Assembly: GCF_038396675.1 (NCBI RefSeq)
Contig: NC_088931.1
Coordinates: 39,594,501-39,658,500, forward strand
Direction of reading: 5' to 3'
Origin: Hydra vulgaris
Lineage: Eukaryota > Cnidaria > Hydrozoa > Anthoathecata > Hydridae
Length of the DNA stretch: 64,000 bases
In this document: piece by piece, positions 37,185-50,869 of the stretch
Layout of the letters: every line of letters begins with the position of its first letter
Position numbering within the stretch: position 1 is the stretch's first letter
The notes under the pieces: model-generated
Seen by the model: only the letters and a program-made list of their open reading frames with translations
Database searches by the model: none
Told to the model about the DNA's origin: nothing
Made by a program: the position numbers and the translations under genes

Positions 37185-37218
37185 CAGGTGTATACTGTGG
37201 CCATCCAAAAGTAAAATA
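37185..37218 (-). repeat. Second copy of a pogo-like transposase stretch
   Basis: About 34 bases nearly identical (2-3 differences) and in the same orientation as 36337-36370, the part of the transposase relic that codes for LLLDGHST. The similarity ends on both sides, at the fold-back element on the left. Confidence 0.75.
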
Positions 37219-38490
37219 CGAATATATATATACATTTATACTCTATTTTTGAATGATAGTTTTGAATTTGCCCCTAAAATATAGGGGTGAATCCAGAACA
37301 AATTTTCACTTATAGCAAAAGTTCATTCCATTTAATGTTCAGTAGTCTAGGTACACCTGACATCCCTTGCACCTTCTTTCTCTTTACCCATTTCTTATGG
37401 GAGCTATAAAACAAAAAAAACAACAGTTTTTCTAGCTTGTAGGAAATATAATAAAGGTATTCTACCTTAAAAACACATAAAAGGAGCTACGCTAAGCTAA
37501 TTGCGTAAAAGAACCAATGAGTTAAAAAACCACACAGTCATAATCAATATTTTTTAACTGAACAATCTTAGAGAAACTAATGTAAAATTTAGGAATGCGG
37601 CGAAAATTATGAAAAGCAGTTTGGAAGATGTTTTTAAGTTTTTATGATAAATTTTTAATTACTGAGAAAAAAAATAGATAAAATGACTACCAATTACACC
37701 AATTATAAAACCTGTAACTTGAAAAACCTGTAACTTCAAAAATAAAAAAATTTGATTTTCATATATTCTTGGCACTTAATGTTTTCACTCTATTTATATG
37801 TGTGCAAGAAGAACATTAATATTTTTAAGGCAACTAAACTACACCCTAACGTTTTTTCAATTCAAAAATATATTTAAAGTAATAACCATGAAAATATTTT
37901 AAACGTTTTAAAAATGATTTTAAAATAAGAGTTTTTTTATTTTAGGTGAAACTTTGATCATCATGGTTACAAAAATAAAATAATGCATCATTCGGTTTTA
38001 GCTCAATTTAACTGATTGTACAAACAAAACAAAACAAAAAATTGTATTATTTGTATTATGGTTTAAAAACCACGAGTTATTCAAAATAACTTGTGGTTTT
38101 TAAAAAATATAACAAAAATTATTCTTATTAACATGACAAATATAATATAGTAGCTTAAAACAGCAATAACATGATTACTAACGGTAAAAAAACATGCTTT
38201 GTAATGTTACTTGTTAGCAAAGTTTTTTTTACCCTAAGTGAAGTTTTTCCTTTTTTAATATTTCCTCTCAGTTGACAAATGATCATTAAAGTAAAGTTCA
38301 AAAAAAAAGTAAATTTTAAAATCTTCATTTTATTAAATCTTGGTGATAATAACATGAAATCTGAAAAAAATCAATTTAAAAAACAAAAGCATTTGCCAAT
38401 ATAACAATTACAGCATAGCATTTTATATATAAAGAATGATAACGCCTAATCGGTGTTATTGGTACTGCACCATGGTACTTAACATAATTT
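37219..38490. other. AT-rich spacer
   Basis: No gene recognised. A fold-back CAAGTTATTTTGAA-type arm occurs near 38062-38105. Confidence 0.4.
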
Positions 38491-38499
38491 TTCAGGCGC

Positions 38500-39630
38500 C
38501 AAAATAAATAACTCGTCCACTCACATCACACGAAGTTAATGGAAAAGTAGCCAGTAAATTTTTAATGTTTTCACAAGCAGGATAATTTATCACTTTTAGC
38601 AACTCAGTAAAATTAAAATGAATATTACCTTTTTTCGCATAAATGAAGCTCACAAGGTTAAAGCATGGGAATTCAATAAACATGTTCCATAAAAGTCACT
38701 AAAAGATATAATGAGGTCCTTTTAGTGTCACGAAAAAATTGAGCTTCTGAAATCATTTTTGTAGGAACAAGCACAAAGTTCTCAAAAGTATCCAAAACAA
38801 AAGTCAACTTTTTCCACCCAACCTGTTCTGCAAAAACGTTTGAACTGTTTATTTAACAGCCAACCGAACAGAACTTTCAACATTCTCCTTTTATATTTGT
38901 TGCCTGGTAGATAAAAATTTAAAAAGCGCGTCAAAAGATATACTTGACATACTGCACTTTGTAAGAGGCACAAATAGCTAAATTAAGTCAATGGCTGTTG
39001 CAATGAGCATACAGAGCTTTTTCATTCAGATTTAAAATACAAGAGGACAAACCTTTAGTGTGACCATCGAGTGCTCCAGCACCATCACATCAATGCCCAC
39101 GGCAATTTATGATATATAAAGAAGAATCTGAAACACTTTTTAACAAAAGATAAAGTAATCCTAAACTAGTAACACCATTTGTGCAATCTAAAAAACTGAT
39201 AAGTTCTCTTGTTGAACTTTGAATCAACAAACTATATAATTAATAATAGTTTAACTGTACTTTAACTGTTAGAAGCTTCACCAGCAAATATAGAAAAATG
39301 TTTAAAAATTTTTTTATTATTTTCTTATTAGTAACTTCTCCAAAACACTTTTTTACCTGATGATGGTGTCTTAGATATGTAAGAAGCATTTTATTCTAAT
39401 AAAAATTAAGTTGATCTTAAAGAATTTTATCACCAGCTTTAACACGGAAATATTGCAAACACTTGATTTTTTAAGAAAACTAAAGTCAACAAGACTCGAA
39501 TCTTCACAAGAAATTATATTTTTCTGTAATATACCTTTCAAAAAGATTATTTTTGTTTTGTCATTTTGTTGCATGATGTTTTCAACTTTATGATTAAGTG
39601 ACATTTTAGACTTACATTTCTAATACGATA
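38500..39630 (-). pseudogene. hAT-like transposase remnant
   Basis: Leftward frames in several phases give CDGAGALDGHTKGLSS and NEKALYAHCNSH-LNLAICAS near 38985-39100, preceded by CTNGVTSLGLLYLLLKS near 39130-39190. This is the order of the catalytic core of hAT-family transposases (second Asp region in a C-DGA-x-GH context, then ALYVHC-xH-LNL). Open fragments at 38782-38973 and 38492-38683 continue downstream in shifted frames. Many stops; N-terminal BED finger and C-terminal dimerisation domain are not evident. Confidence 0.65.
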
Positions 39631-40304
39631 ATGCCGAAAATATATTTGAGGAAACAAACGTTAAAGTCTAATATAAATATATAGCATGTGCGACGCATTT
39701 GTTAAATTTAATTCAACGAACTGCTATGCAATGCTGATTTTTGATAAAAAAAACAACGTATTTTTGATAAAATTAATAACGAAAATAAACTTTAAATGCA
39801 TAAATACTTTTTTTAAAACTCTAAATTGCTTTTAGTTTAGATAGTGGAATCTTTTCTGGAAACTATTTAGGAAATTTCTTGATCTGTCTATTTTTTCCTA
39901 ATTTATTATAATGCAGTCTTCCCCGCCAATGTCGCTTTATGGTTAGAGTGAGCACTAAATATTGTTTTGTTTAGTTATATATAGTTTTGTTAAGGGTTAG
40001 AGCAATTATTATTATTATAATTTTTTTAATTGTAGTTTACTTTGTTTAGTTCTAGTTTGCTTCTTAAAGTAATAGGAAAGTTTTGAATGAACAGTTGAAT
40101 ATCGAATATATATTATTTTGAGTATCATAAAAATTAGGCATAGTTATGTTTACGATTATGCAATTTCAAACTCAAAATTTTATACTTTTATAAATTATTT
40201 TTTTAATTCTTTGTAAATGCAAGTTCTCAAAGACAATACAGAAAAAAAGGAAATTTTTTTATTTTATTTTTATGCATTATTTCACTAGTTACATTACGGC
40301 GTGT
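39631..40304. other. AT-rich spacer
   Basis: No coding sequence recognised. The right end holds the 3' untranslated region of the leftward secreted-protein gene with AATAAA-like signals near 40255-40275. Confidence 0.4.
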
Positions 40305-41744
<1,440 letters not shown>

Positions 41745-42439
41745 TTTGCAAAACCTAAAATAAAAGTTGTTTTTTAGTATTAGTACATTATTAATTTTAT
41801 GTTATTAATTTATGTCAAATATTTATACTAAATATTGTTTTAAATATAAGAACTAACGTTCAAAATCTGATTTCAAATTATTGTTTATACTAATGTCAAA
41901 TAAAAAAATACATACAACTTTTCTCGACAATGGTTATGAAAGTAACTTCTTTTCTGATTTTCTCAACTTCTATTTATGATTAAAAATGATTAACGAAAAA
42001 TCTTTTTATTCGGTACTTTCAATGAAAATAGGTGTTAGCACATACTTTTCGTTTGTATAGCTTGTAACCTTGGTAAAATTTGGTCGGCTTTATTGGTTTG
42101 ATAAATTGACAATATATTCAACTAAAAGAATCTTTTCTTTAAGAAACAATTACTTATTATCTCAAATACATCAATTTGTTACTTAAGTTACCATTTCAAG
42201 TCTCTGAAGTATGTCAAACAAAAAAATAATTTAAGTTTCTAAACAGACCTTGATATTTTTAGACTATCATAAAAGAATTGAAAAGGGGTAAGGCTAAAAT
42301 ATTTATTAATATGTTTTTAAAAACATTTTTAGAGCTATATTTTTATATTTAGTTCAACACCCCTTTTATAAACTTAATATTCAACACCTTAGCATAAAAA
42401 ATATAAACCTTTACCTTGCGTTTTTATTTATAGAAAATC
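41745..42439. promoter_or_regulatory. Divergent intergenic region between the secreted-protein genes
   Basis: 695 bases separate the two start codons. Both ATGs are closely preceded by acceptor-like sequence (minus strand TTTTATTTTAG, plus strand TTTTTATTTATAG), as for a 5'UTR intron or trans-spliced leader. A TATA-like AAAAAATATAAACC lies at about 42396-42409, upstream of the plus-strand gene. A shared promoter is plausible but inferred from layout only. Confidence 0.5.
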
Positions 42440-43529
42440 ATGCTATTAGTAATTTTGCTTTCTTTTGTTTTGGTGTGTGATGTTGCTGGTGATGCTGGAC
42501 AAGACTCAAACTCTTCAGGACGTAAGTTCTCCTATTAACAAAAACGGTAATTTGTTTCTAAATTACCGTTATTATTATGCCATTGCACCAATGTTATTTT
42601 TTGTTTAGATTTAAATTAAATTAATTATAAAATATGTTTTTCATTTTAAAGTATAAACTTTTAAGTATTAAGTTTTCTTTAAAGAAACGTTTTTGTATAG
42701 CTCGTATCTTTTTTTTTTTTTTTTTTATTAATTACAATCTAATTCATAAAGAAAAACTTAAATTAAAAATATTATTTATGGTAAAAAAAAAAAATTCATT
42801 CGATGTTGTTAACATAAATATCGATGTTATCAACAATAAATATTAATGTTATTAACATAAATATCGATGTTAATAACTTAATTATCGATATTAATAACAT
42901 AAATATCGATGTTATTAACATAAATATTGATATTATAAAGATAATAACATAAAAATCTATGTTATTACCATAAATATTGATTTTAATAGCATAAGTATCG
43001 ATGTTATAAACTTAAAAATTGTTGAAATGATTTCCTAATTAACAAATTGTTTTTTGTTTTTTTATCTTTTTTAGTTTTTCAGTGGGAACCAATTAGTAAC
43101 AAAGTATGTTTCCATGCAAAAGGAGATCTTCCTGGTATAATATATATGCACAAGACTGGATTTATTGTTGCAATCAAGCTAGTATATCGCAGTGGTGCAA
43201 TGAAATGCGTTGCAACAGACACTGGAAGCAATTGGGGATGCGATGACAACACAAAGATTAATGTTGTTGTTGCAGACAGTAAAAAAGAAATACTTTTTCC
43301 ATCAAAGCAACAAGTAACATTTGCTGCAGGAAACTGGTACACTTTGCCGGGAACTATGAGCGTTGATGAAGAACTAGTTCTCAATGATTTTTGTTCACCA
43401 GCTTACGTTAGCAATGGAGATCATTTATTTATTTGGTGGGGAGAAGACCATAACAACTACTCTGAAGGTGATAATTCTGGGCATGTATGCGTAAAAGTTT
43501 ATGCATTATTTCAAGAAGCACAGCGTTGA
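42440..43529 (+). CDS. Small secreted cysteine-containing protein B (unknown family)
   Basis: Two exons: 42440-42521 and 43075-43529, phase-1 join with donor GTAAGT and acceptor TCTTTTTTAG; 178 residues. Exon 1 encodes a signal peptide (MLLVILLSFVLVCDVAG) and a short polar linker. The mature domain repeats the landmarks of its paralogue: QWEPISNKVCFHA, AMKCVAT, SNWGCDDNTK, AGNWYTLPGT, DFCSPAYV, WWGED and GDNSGHVCVKVYA, five cysteines in equivalent positions. Possible poly-A signals AATAAA at 43549 and 43562. It is divergently arranged with gene A, from which it probably arose by inverted duplication. Function unknown; secretion is inferred from the signal peptide. Confidence 0.9.
42800..43013. 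repeat. ATCGAT-rich minisatellite in intron
   Basis: About eight imperfect copies of a unit near CATAAATATCGATGTTATTAA fill the only intron of the secreted-protein gene B. A similar shorter array lies at 45510-45625. Confidence 0.85.
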
Positions 43530-43567
43530 AAATATTTATTATGTACACAATAAAAATATGTAATAAA

Positions 43568-45500
43568 TTTTGATTTTCCTAATTAGTTTATTTATCTTTT
43601 TTCTAAATAGTTTATTGTAATTTATGGGTAACACCATATATAAGGGCATATTTCAAAAATCTAGTTTCAGAACTTGGCTCCGTTTATTCTGTGGGGCCTT
43701 ATTAAAGCCGCATTTTTTTACTTTTAAAACTCTTTTTCTAAAAACATTTAACAAATTGCTTTTCAATAAAAAAAATTTTTTTTAAATACATATTGAAAAA
43801 AAACTATAGATAAAGATTTTGTTAAAATGAATTAAAAAAACGCGCAAACTCATCACCGAGAACATCTAAAATTAAACGCGTCAAATAATTGCTTGAATAT
43901 GATATATGGTATCTTTTGAACCCTAAAATATATTTTGATAAAAATCTATTTATACATTACATTCCAATTTAAAATAAAAAAGTAACTTTTTTACTCAAAG
44001 TTTATTTTTTCTTGACCAGGTGGTTGCTGATTTTTTGGTTTTTTGACAGTATCTTTTGTTGCAATAATTATAAAAAATTTATATAAAAAAAGGAGAAAGT
44101 TCAAACATATTATTTTCAATAAATAACTTCAGTTGTTGAAAATTTTCTTTTGTTAAGAATGTTTGTCAAAATATTGATTTTTAAAATTATAATAATTTGA
44201 AACAGAAAATACTCAACAGAAAAGTTTTACTTTAAAATGAGCAAAATTTTGTTTCCAAAAAAGGCTTAACTTCATTCAAAAGGTAGAGCATGTGGAAACT
44301 TGAGCATGTGGAAGCGCCTAAACAAACTAATGTTTTATTAACAGAAAGACCATTCAGCAAAGCTGAGTTAAAATAAATATTTTGCTCTGTACTGAGAAAA
44401 AGGGGGTCCTGGTATTTACCACCCATGTAAAAAAAACAAAAAACTATTAAAAATCTCTATGACTTAATTAATTTAAAAGTTACAAATGTTGCTGATAGTT
44501 GTTGTTGCACAAAAAACATCTGTTGATGGTGAAAGTGCGAATCTATCCTTGCAATAAAAAGAAACTTGACAAGGTGTTAAGCAGATTAGGAGTGAAACCA
44601 TATTAAACATGAAGATAAAGCATGATCATCCAAATTGTGCAGTGCTAGGAATAATAAAGGAGATAATAGACCTATTTATTCTAATATATGAATTATGTAA
44701 AAAAATCATCTGCTAAGAGATTTCTTGCAGATAATTTAAAGTACCAATTGGATAGTAAATGTCAAATGCAGATGTAACCCAGCATTCACAGAGCGTCATC
44801 AGGATGACTCAAAGACGTCCTACTGGGAAAATGAAAAATTATTAATTATTGACAGTTCGATTTCAAAGAAATTGAACTGTCAATAACCATCAAAGAGAAA
44901 TTTTAATCTTTACTTCACTGATAAAAATCTAAAACATTATTTTAAAGAAAATAGTTATCCAGCAATAATGTTTGTGATTTTGATGAACCTAACTGTGCCA
45001 CAATATTTAAGATCTTTGGACAGAATGACACTTTTTTTCAATTGAGTATTTGGAATAAAACCCTGAGGAGATTTAAAGATAATATTTTAGTTTTTTAGAA
45101 ATTTTTTCTTTTAACACTATTTAGGCTTTTTTTAAACCATTTATGGTTATTTTTAAATTGTTTGCAAAGCTGTTTCACTTTAAATTTCAAAGATTAGTAT
45201 AAAACTAATTAGTATAAAAAAATTACATAAATAAATTCTATTTTGAAGAATATTCTGATTGGCCAAAGATTTTACTTGGTTTAACATCACTACAAATATC
45301 TGATGCAGTGTATGAAATATTAAATAGAAGGTTTGAAAGGTTTTTTGTTTCTGAGAAACATGCCCATCATTATAAGAAGTTAAAAGCTATGATTGTTGAA
45401 TACAGTTTAATGAGATTATAAGGTTTTCAAGAATATTGGAAAAATACAGCATCTTTTTTGCAAAATACTACAATTTTAAAATTCTATTTATTAAATTTTA
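43568..45500. other. AT-rich spacer
   Basis: No gene recognised. Short frames (44232-44426 minus; around 44800-45480 plus) have no recognisable features. A hairpin occurs at 44847-44886: TTGACAGTTC-ATTT and its reverse complement around a short loop. Confidence 0.4.
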
Positions 45501-45509
45501 TGTTTAAGA

Positions 45510-45625
45510 AAAACAACTGATGTTATGTTATTAACATCATATTTATATGAACAACAACGATATTTACGATAATAACATCTATATTTATGGTAATATCATC
45601 GATATTTATGTTGATGTCATGTTGA
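45510..45625. repeat. Degenerate ATAACATC/GATATTTA repeat
   Basis: Imperfect repeats of ATTTA-GATAATAACATC-type units, similar to the minisatellite in the intron at 42800-43013. Confidence 0.6.
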
Positions 45626-45639
45626 AAGTGCTTCAAAAA

Positions 45640-46145
45640 TATAAAAGTGGTCTACAGTTCCTGGTGGGGCTCTTTTTACAAGTTCAGGAAACATTCGTTT
45701 TCTGGCAAAAAAAATCAGAAAAGGTGGGAGGTAAAAACCAGTAACGCCAATGCAACAAATTGTAGTTACATTTTTTTACTCTCCCTGATAAAGCAATTTT
45801 AGAAACTCTTTTAGATTCTGTTGGACTGAGAACCGCACTGAGAAACACGGGTAGCTTATTAGGCACAGCAGACAGATCTGCCCCATCTGCATTGCAGGTT
45901 CAAGAAGCAGAATTTATATTTTTCCCATTGCTCCCCTAAAGTGTTGAAAACATGTCTACACTTGGTTTATTGAAACCCATTGACAATCGGTGTTGCTTCT
46001 GGTTTGCGTACACTAAATTTATATTTATTTGTAAAATTAGCCAGCCAATCTTCTCCTGCCATCTTTTATTTTTGTTGAACAAATGCGAAGTACCATATTC
46101 CTCAGCTAAGTCAAAAATTAGTCTTGTACACTTTCTTTGTTAATC
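45640..46145 (-). pseudogene. pogo/Tigger-like transposase remnant 2
   Basis: Leftward frames give LAEEYGTSHLFNKNKRWQ near 46065-46120 (end of the CENP-B-type DNA-binding region), MGFNKPSVDMFSTL near 45950-45995, a Thr/Val stretch (LSAVPNKLPV) and GVTGFYLPPFLIFFARK near 45690-45745, the V-PP-FIFPR motif after the first catalytic Asp in pogo/Tigger transposases. Several stops and frame changes; the rest of the DDE domain is absent. No terminal repeats found. Confidence 0.65.
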
Positions 46146-46972
46146 CAAAAAACATTTTGTCCATTATTGGCTATTATGTAGGGTTTTGAATCTTCTTGCT
46201 GTGCAGCATTAAAAACTTCTCTAAACCTTCATCCTTAAACCTGCACCTCCTGAAATAAAAATTACCGTTCTAGTGAAAAAAATTTCAGGACTCAGGTTTT
46301 ACATATTTGAAAACAGATTTAATAACAGGATTTAAACTAAGAGGTTAGGTCAGTTAATTACTAGGTTCAAGTTAATATTTTTCTTAAAATCTGTTCAAAA
46401 TTTATCCTATTTTATTTAAAGTATATAATTCTGTTTATTCCCAACTGAACACTTACAAATAGAGTTCTCGTAATTATCTTTAATTAAATGCAATCGATTC
46501 TGCTTCACGGTAGTTTCTCCCCTTCTTAAATTCCAATATAATAGTTAATTAATACTTACATAAGTCCACGCAACAACTTCTGGATCAAAATCATGGTTAG
46601 TTTAATAAACTCCGAAACACGGGGAAAGATGATAAGTTCGCTATCTTGCCCCCATTATTTTGCCCCGTACTGCCTGTTTAAAAATATTCTTTTTTCTTGC
46701 CATGAAAGAAGGCAATTAATTGATTATTATTCTTAATAGGTAGTAATTAAATTAAGTTACTTATAAATGTTAAAGACGATGTAGCTTACCTATATCTGTG
46801 GCAGAGCTTATTTACACATGCACTAAAGTTATAACGTGGTTGCGGTAAACAATCAAAACTTCACAACTAATACAAAAATAGCGATTTCATACACTTTTTT
46901 ATAATAAACAAACTATAGGAGAGTCAGTATTGTTCAATTAATGCTGCCACCTAGTAAAAAACTGAAAATTTA
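46146..46972. other. AT-rich spacer
   Basis: No coding sequence recognised. Confidence 0.4.
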
Positions 46973-47027
46973 ATATATACATATATATATACATATATAT
47001 ATACATATGTATATATATATGTATATA

Positions 47028-47082
<55 letters not shown>
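46973..47082. repeat. (TA)n/(TACATA)n microsatellite
   Basis: TA tract with regularly spaced CATA and GTATA interruptions, about 110 bases. Confidence 0.95.
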
Positions 47083-47255
47083 TTGAAAGTAGACATTATG
47101 TATGAGAGTATGTAAATTATTATTTTATAAAAATCAATAATTACGAATTTCTCTCGATACTAAATTTATTTTTTAAAAGGAATTTTTGCTGGATTGTTGT
47201 GACCAGCGTTTTCAGCTAAAAAAAATTTTTTTTGTTTTTTGTTTATATCTCATTT

Positions 47256-48330
47256 TTAAAACGGCAGTTCTATTTTATGTCGATGGGATGGTTTCATCTT
47301 TTTCTGATGTAATTGCGCCAGAAATGGTGTCCAAAATTTTGTTGACACATATTGTCCCTCAACTAAATTGATACCAGTTTGTTGAGGGGCACATTGGCGG
47401 TACTGTATTTCAAGTGCCTCACGAACTTTCCTATCAAACTTTTTTGCATCAACTTTTAGAGTTCTGCAACTGACCCAGTAACAATGTCTCATGTGTATGG
47501 CTAATGCAGATCGTTCTGTTTTATTTCCAATTGTACTGTTTTTATGTTGTTGCATCCGTGTTTTTATTTGCATTTTTGTTTCACCTATATACTTTTTGCT
47601 ACAATGACATTTAATAAGGTATACTCCTGGAAAGCTGTTCATTAGTAGTTTGAATTTATTTCTTGATATTAATATTGGATCTAGGTTCAGGTTTGATTCG
47701 AAGACCATTTTATGTCCTGCCTTTCTAAACACCTTACGTAATTTGGGAGACAATTGGTACCCAAGGTAATGAAATCGTTGGATACAAACTGGTGATGTTT
47801 TCAACGTTTTTAGTAGTCACTAGTAATTTTTTGTTCTTTCGTTTTATTTCTTTTATGATTTTTATGAGATTGGACTGTTTGTAACCATTTTCGACAAATA
47901 CTTGAATTTCAGTTCATTTTCTATATGTTTCTGACTGCATACATTAAATGCTTTATGTACGAAACCTATGAATATTCCGTTTAAATTTTGTGGGTCATGG
48001 TTTGATGTTGCCTTAACTTGAATGTTAGTAATTACATTTTTTCTGTGTATTTTTATTTCATATTTACCTTTTTTGTTGTTTATTACGCATATGTCTAAAA
48101 AATTAAGTGTTTTTTATCATTTTCAAACTCGATAGTATTATGTATTTTTGGATGCTGCTGATTAAGTATTGTATAAAATCGATCAGCCCTAACGTTGCCT
48201 GGGCAATGTTAGGGACTCTAGCATGACTGTCATCTACGTATCTATAAAATAACTTTAAATCTATAAGTGTAATTGTGTAATTAAATAATTTTCTAGACAT
48301 AACTATCAAAAAAATAGTTCTTTAAAAGTT
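47256..48330 (-). pseudogene. Penelope-like element: RT fragment and GIY-YIG endonuclease
   Basis: The intact 182-residue frame 47256-47804 carries a GIY-YIG nuclease domain: GVYLIKCHCSKKYIGET with following IKTRMQQH near residues 60-86, and a Cys/His pair upstream of the block ending in RHCYWVSC. Upstream pieces in other frames include the reverse-transcriptase catalytic YVDDS motif near 48225-48240 and ICVINNKKGKYEIKIHR near 48045-48095. RT followed by a C-terminal GIY-YIG domain defines Penelope-like elements. The RT N-terminus is missing and frames are broken, so the element is dead, although the nuclease part is open. Confidence 0.85.
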
Positions 48331-48890
48331 TATCATGTTGGGTCTTAAAAGAAAAAAATCTAAATTGTTCAAATAAGGGTTTAAAAGTGTTAAAATTACC
48401 AAGATCATATAATAGGCGAAATATTAGGCGTAGATGAAATTGCAATTGCAGTAGCCAAAACAGGAACAAACTTCGTATCAACTCTGAACACCGAGGATAA
48501 GTCAGTGGAACTTTACAGCCTTTGGAGCTGTAAACACGGAAATACAACATTTCTGCAATCTCAAAACAACCAAAAAGAAAGATACAGTTTCGAATTTTAA
48601 CATTATCAAATTTGTATCGCCTAATCAAAGAATTCGCAAAGACGAAATAAGTAAAAAAGAAAGTGTTGAATAAATTCAATAGACGCAAGGTTGCAGGCTA
48701 CACTAGTGTGTTCGCGCGAGAAGACAGAAAGCCCGAACAGTAAAATATATTAAATAAAGAAAGAGTCAAAATGAAGAGAAGAAAATTTTTTGGAATGTTA
48801 TTTATTTCCAAACAGACGTAGTCTGCTGCAATAATGTAATCAGATAAAACAAAGAACAGTGTTATTTGTTCGAGTCAACTACCACAATTC
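48331..48890. other. Spacer between element relics
   Basis: A 131-residue minus-strand frame at 48293-48688 has no recognisable features, and the plus strand shows only fragments. Possibly LINE 5' sequence; not resolved. Confidence 0.35.
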
Positions 48891-48899
48891 TCAATATCT

Positions 48900-50150
48900 A
48901 GCGCCGCATAAAAGCAACAGAAAATAATTGTGCAACAACAGAGATTACAAGCGCAACATCCAAAACCCCCGATAAGATCGAGATCCAAACGTACACCGCC
49001 TAAAACAAACCAACCTTCAGTAGCCATAATTGCAACGGATCAATTGCGACTAGCAATTTTGAAATTTTGAAGTTGGCCACACATCATATTTCTCGCGCAA
49101 ACGTGGTTTAGTGAAACATCAGAAACTGCAATTGTCAGATATTAATTTTATCACAGAGACAACAGGGGAGGTAGAGTGGACTTGTCAGAAAACATAGTAA
49201 CGACCAAAACAGATGTAGTAGTTAAACTAAATTTTGAATAAATCTGGCGAGTTATACAATATGGCAAGGAGTCGATAATAGTTAGAATGATCTATAAACC
49301 ACACGACTTTAACAGCGATAATTTAAGTCAAGTCAATTAAACCAGCTAAGAATTCGCTTTTTATTATAAATTGCTACTTGATGCTTCTTTATGGAGACTT
49401 TAATTTTATTCACACGTGGTACAAGTCCTTGGATATTGGAGAACACTCAGTAACTCTATCATATGACAAACAAGCATCGAGCGACATTGATTTCCACTTT
49501 TGTCTAGAAAATTGTCTTTTCACCCAGATGGTGGCCTTCCTTACGTACGCTTGCGGAATGATGCTCAAAAAACGTTTTAGATTTGATAATTACTAATGAT
49601 CCAGATCAATTTATAGAGATAAAAGAAGTCGAACCGTTCGGAGTTGCACCAATGGGTCAAATATATTGTCTCATCACTATCTATTCTGTTGTTAAAAGTA
49701 ACGACAATACGTACGTGTCTACTCATTATACTCGTGTTATTTGAAACCGTTCTAATTTTGGTGCATTATTAAATCACGTACCACTGCGAAACAATGTTTG
49801 ATAGCCTCTAAGCTAACGACACTTACTCGTCACCAACGTTAACTCGTTACTCGTTAACGTTACTCGTTAACGTTACTCGTCACCAACAACAGTTACTACC
49901 TACTCGTCTCAAATTATCACAAAAAGTAAGCCAATGAGAGCAGATGGCATCTATCCACGGGTCTTAAGCAAATGTTTCGCATCTTTCTCTATCATTTAAT
50001 CTTATTTTCAAACGCTCGATTAACACAGGTGTCACACCAATCTTCAAACAAGACAGTAGACTAAAAGCGAGCAACTACATATAGTAAGAATCACAAATTT
50101 TGTTAACGTTAAAATAAGAACGCGGATACTCGCAGAAGATCATAAGATCT
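48900..50150 (+). pseudogene. LINE remnant 2 (endonuclease to start of RT)
   Basis: Plus-strand pieces: QTWFSETSE and YHRDNRGGRVDL near 49095-49180 (AP-endonuclease motifs TW-x and RRD-RGGGV, degenerate), VVVKLNFE...ESIIVRMIYKPHDFN near 49215-49310, LITNDPDQF-IEIKEVE near 49580-49640, and ADGIYPRVLK plus IFKQDSRLKASNY near 49935-50080, where an RT domain starts. The direction and order fit a non-LTR retrotransposon. The RT core is missing, and every frame is interrupted. A GTTACTCGTTAAC-type tandem repeat interrupts it near 49810-49880. Confidence 0.65.
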
Positions 50151-50860
50151 TATATAATCCATCCATTTATTTAACCATAAAATATGAACGTTTACAATAA
50201 CTTTTATAAACTCACATAAATAAGGTTAGATATCACTCATACAGTTAAAAACTAGTCAATGAAGTGACACCTAAAAAATAAAAACAAAAATAACAACAAC
50301 AAAAAAACAACTACAAAAAAAACACTATAAATAAAACGAAAGGAAAGAAAGGAAAATAAAGCACTAGTAAAATGAAGATAATATAAATGATTGATAAGAT
50401 AATAATTGCAATAATAATATAATAATAATATTAATAATAATGTGAATAAAAGATTTTTACAAATAGTAACTATAACATGATAACTTTTCTAAAAATTATA
50501 ACTAATGATAAAAACTATGGTAAAAATAATAATAGTAATGTTTATAACTACGACAGAAATTATTAAAATAAACCATAACATTAGCAAAAATTAGGACAAT
50601 AACCATAAAACTATTACTACAATTGAATCACTATCACTATCATTATAGATAATTTAAATAAAATATATAAAATAAAGGTAAATTAATGATAATAGTAATA
50701 TTAGTGGTAGAATTATAATAATAGGTTTTTAAATACAGTAATATAAAAAAGCAATAATAATAAAAGATAAAATTAATATTCATTAAATATATACTCAAAT
50801 AAAAAAATTTTATTTGATTTTAATTGAGAAAAAGAATGTTGGTAATAAATGGGTATTTAG
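50151..50860. repeat. AT-rich trinucleotide-rich spacer
   Basis: Dominated by degenerate AAT/ATA/TAT repeats, densest at 50395-50450. No gene recognised. Confidence 0.6.
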
Positions 50861-50869
50861 TTAAAAAAA

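Noticed and set aside
43079-43384. 101-residue minus-strand frame
   Set aside because: Antisense of secreted-protein gene B exon 2.
48293-48688. 131-residue minus-strand frame
   Set aside because: F/L/R-rich with no family resemblance; lies between element relics and is likely chance.
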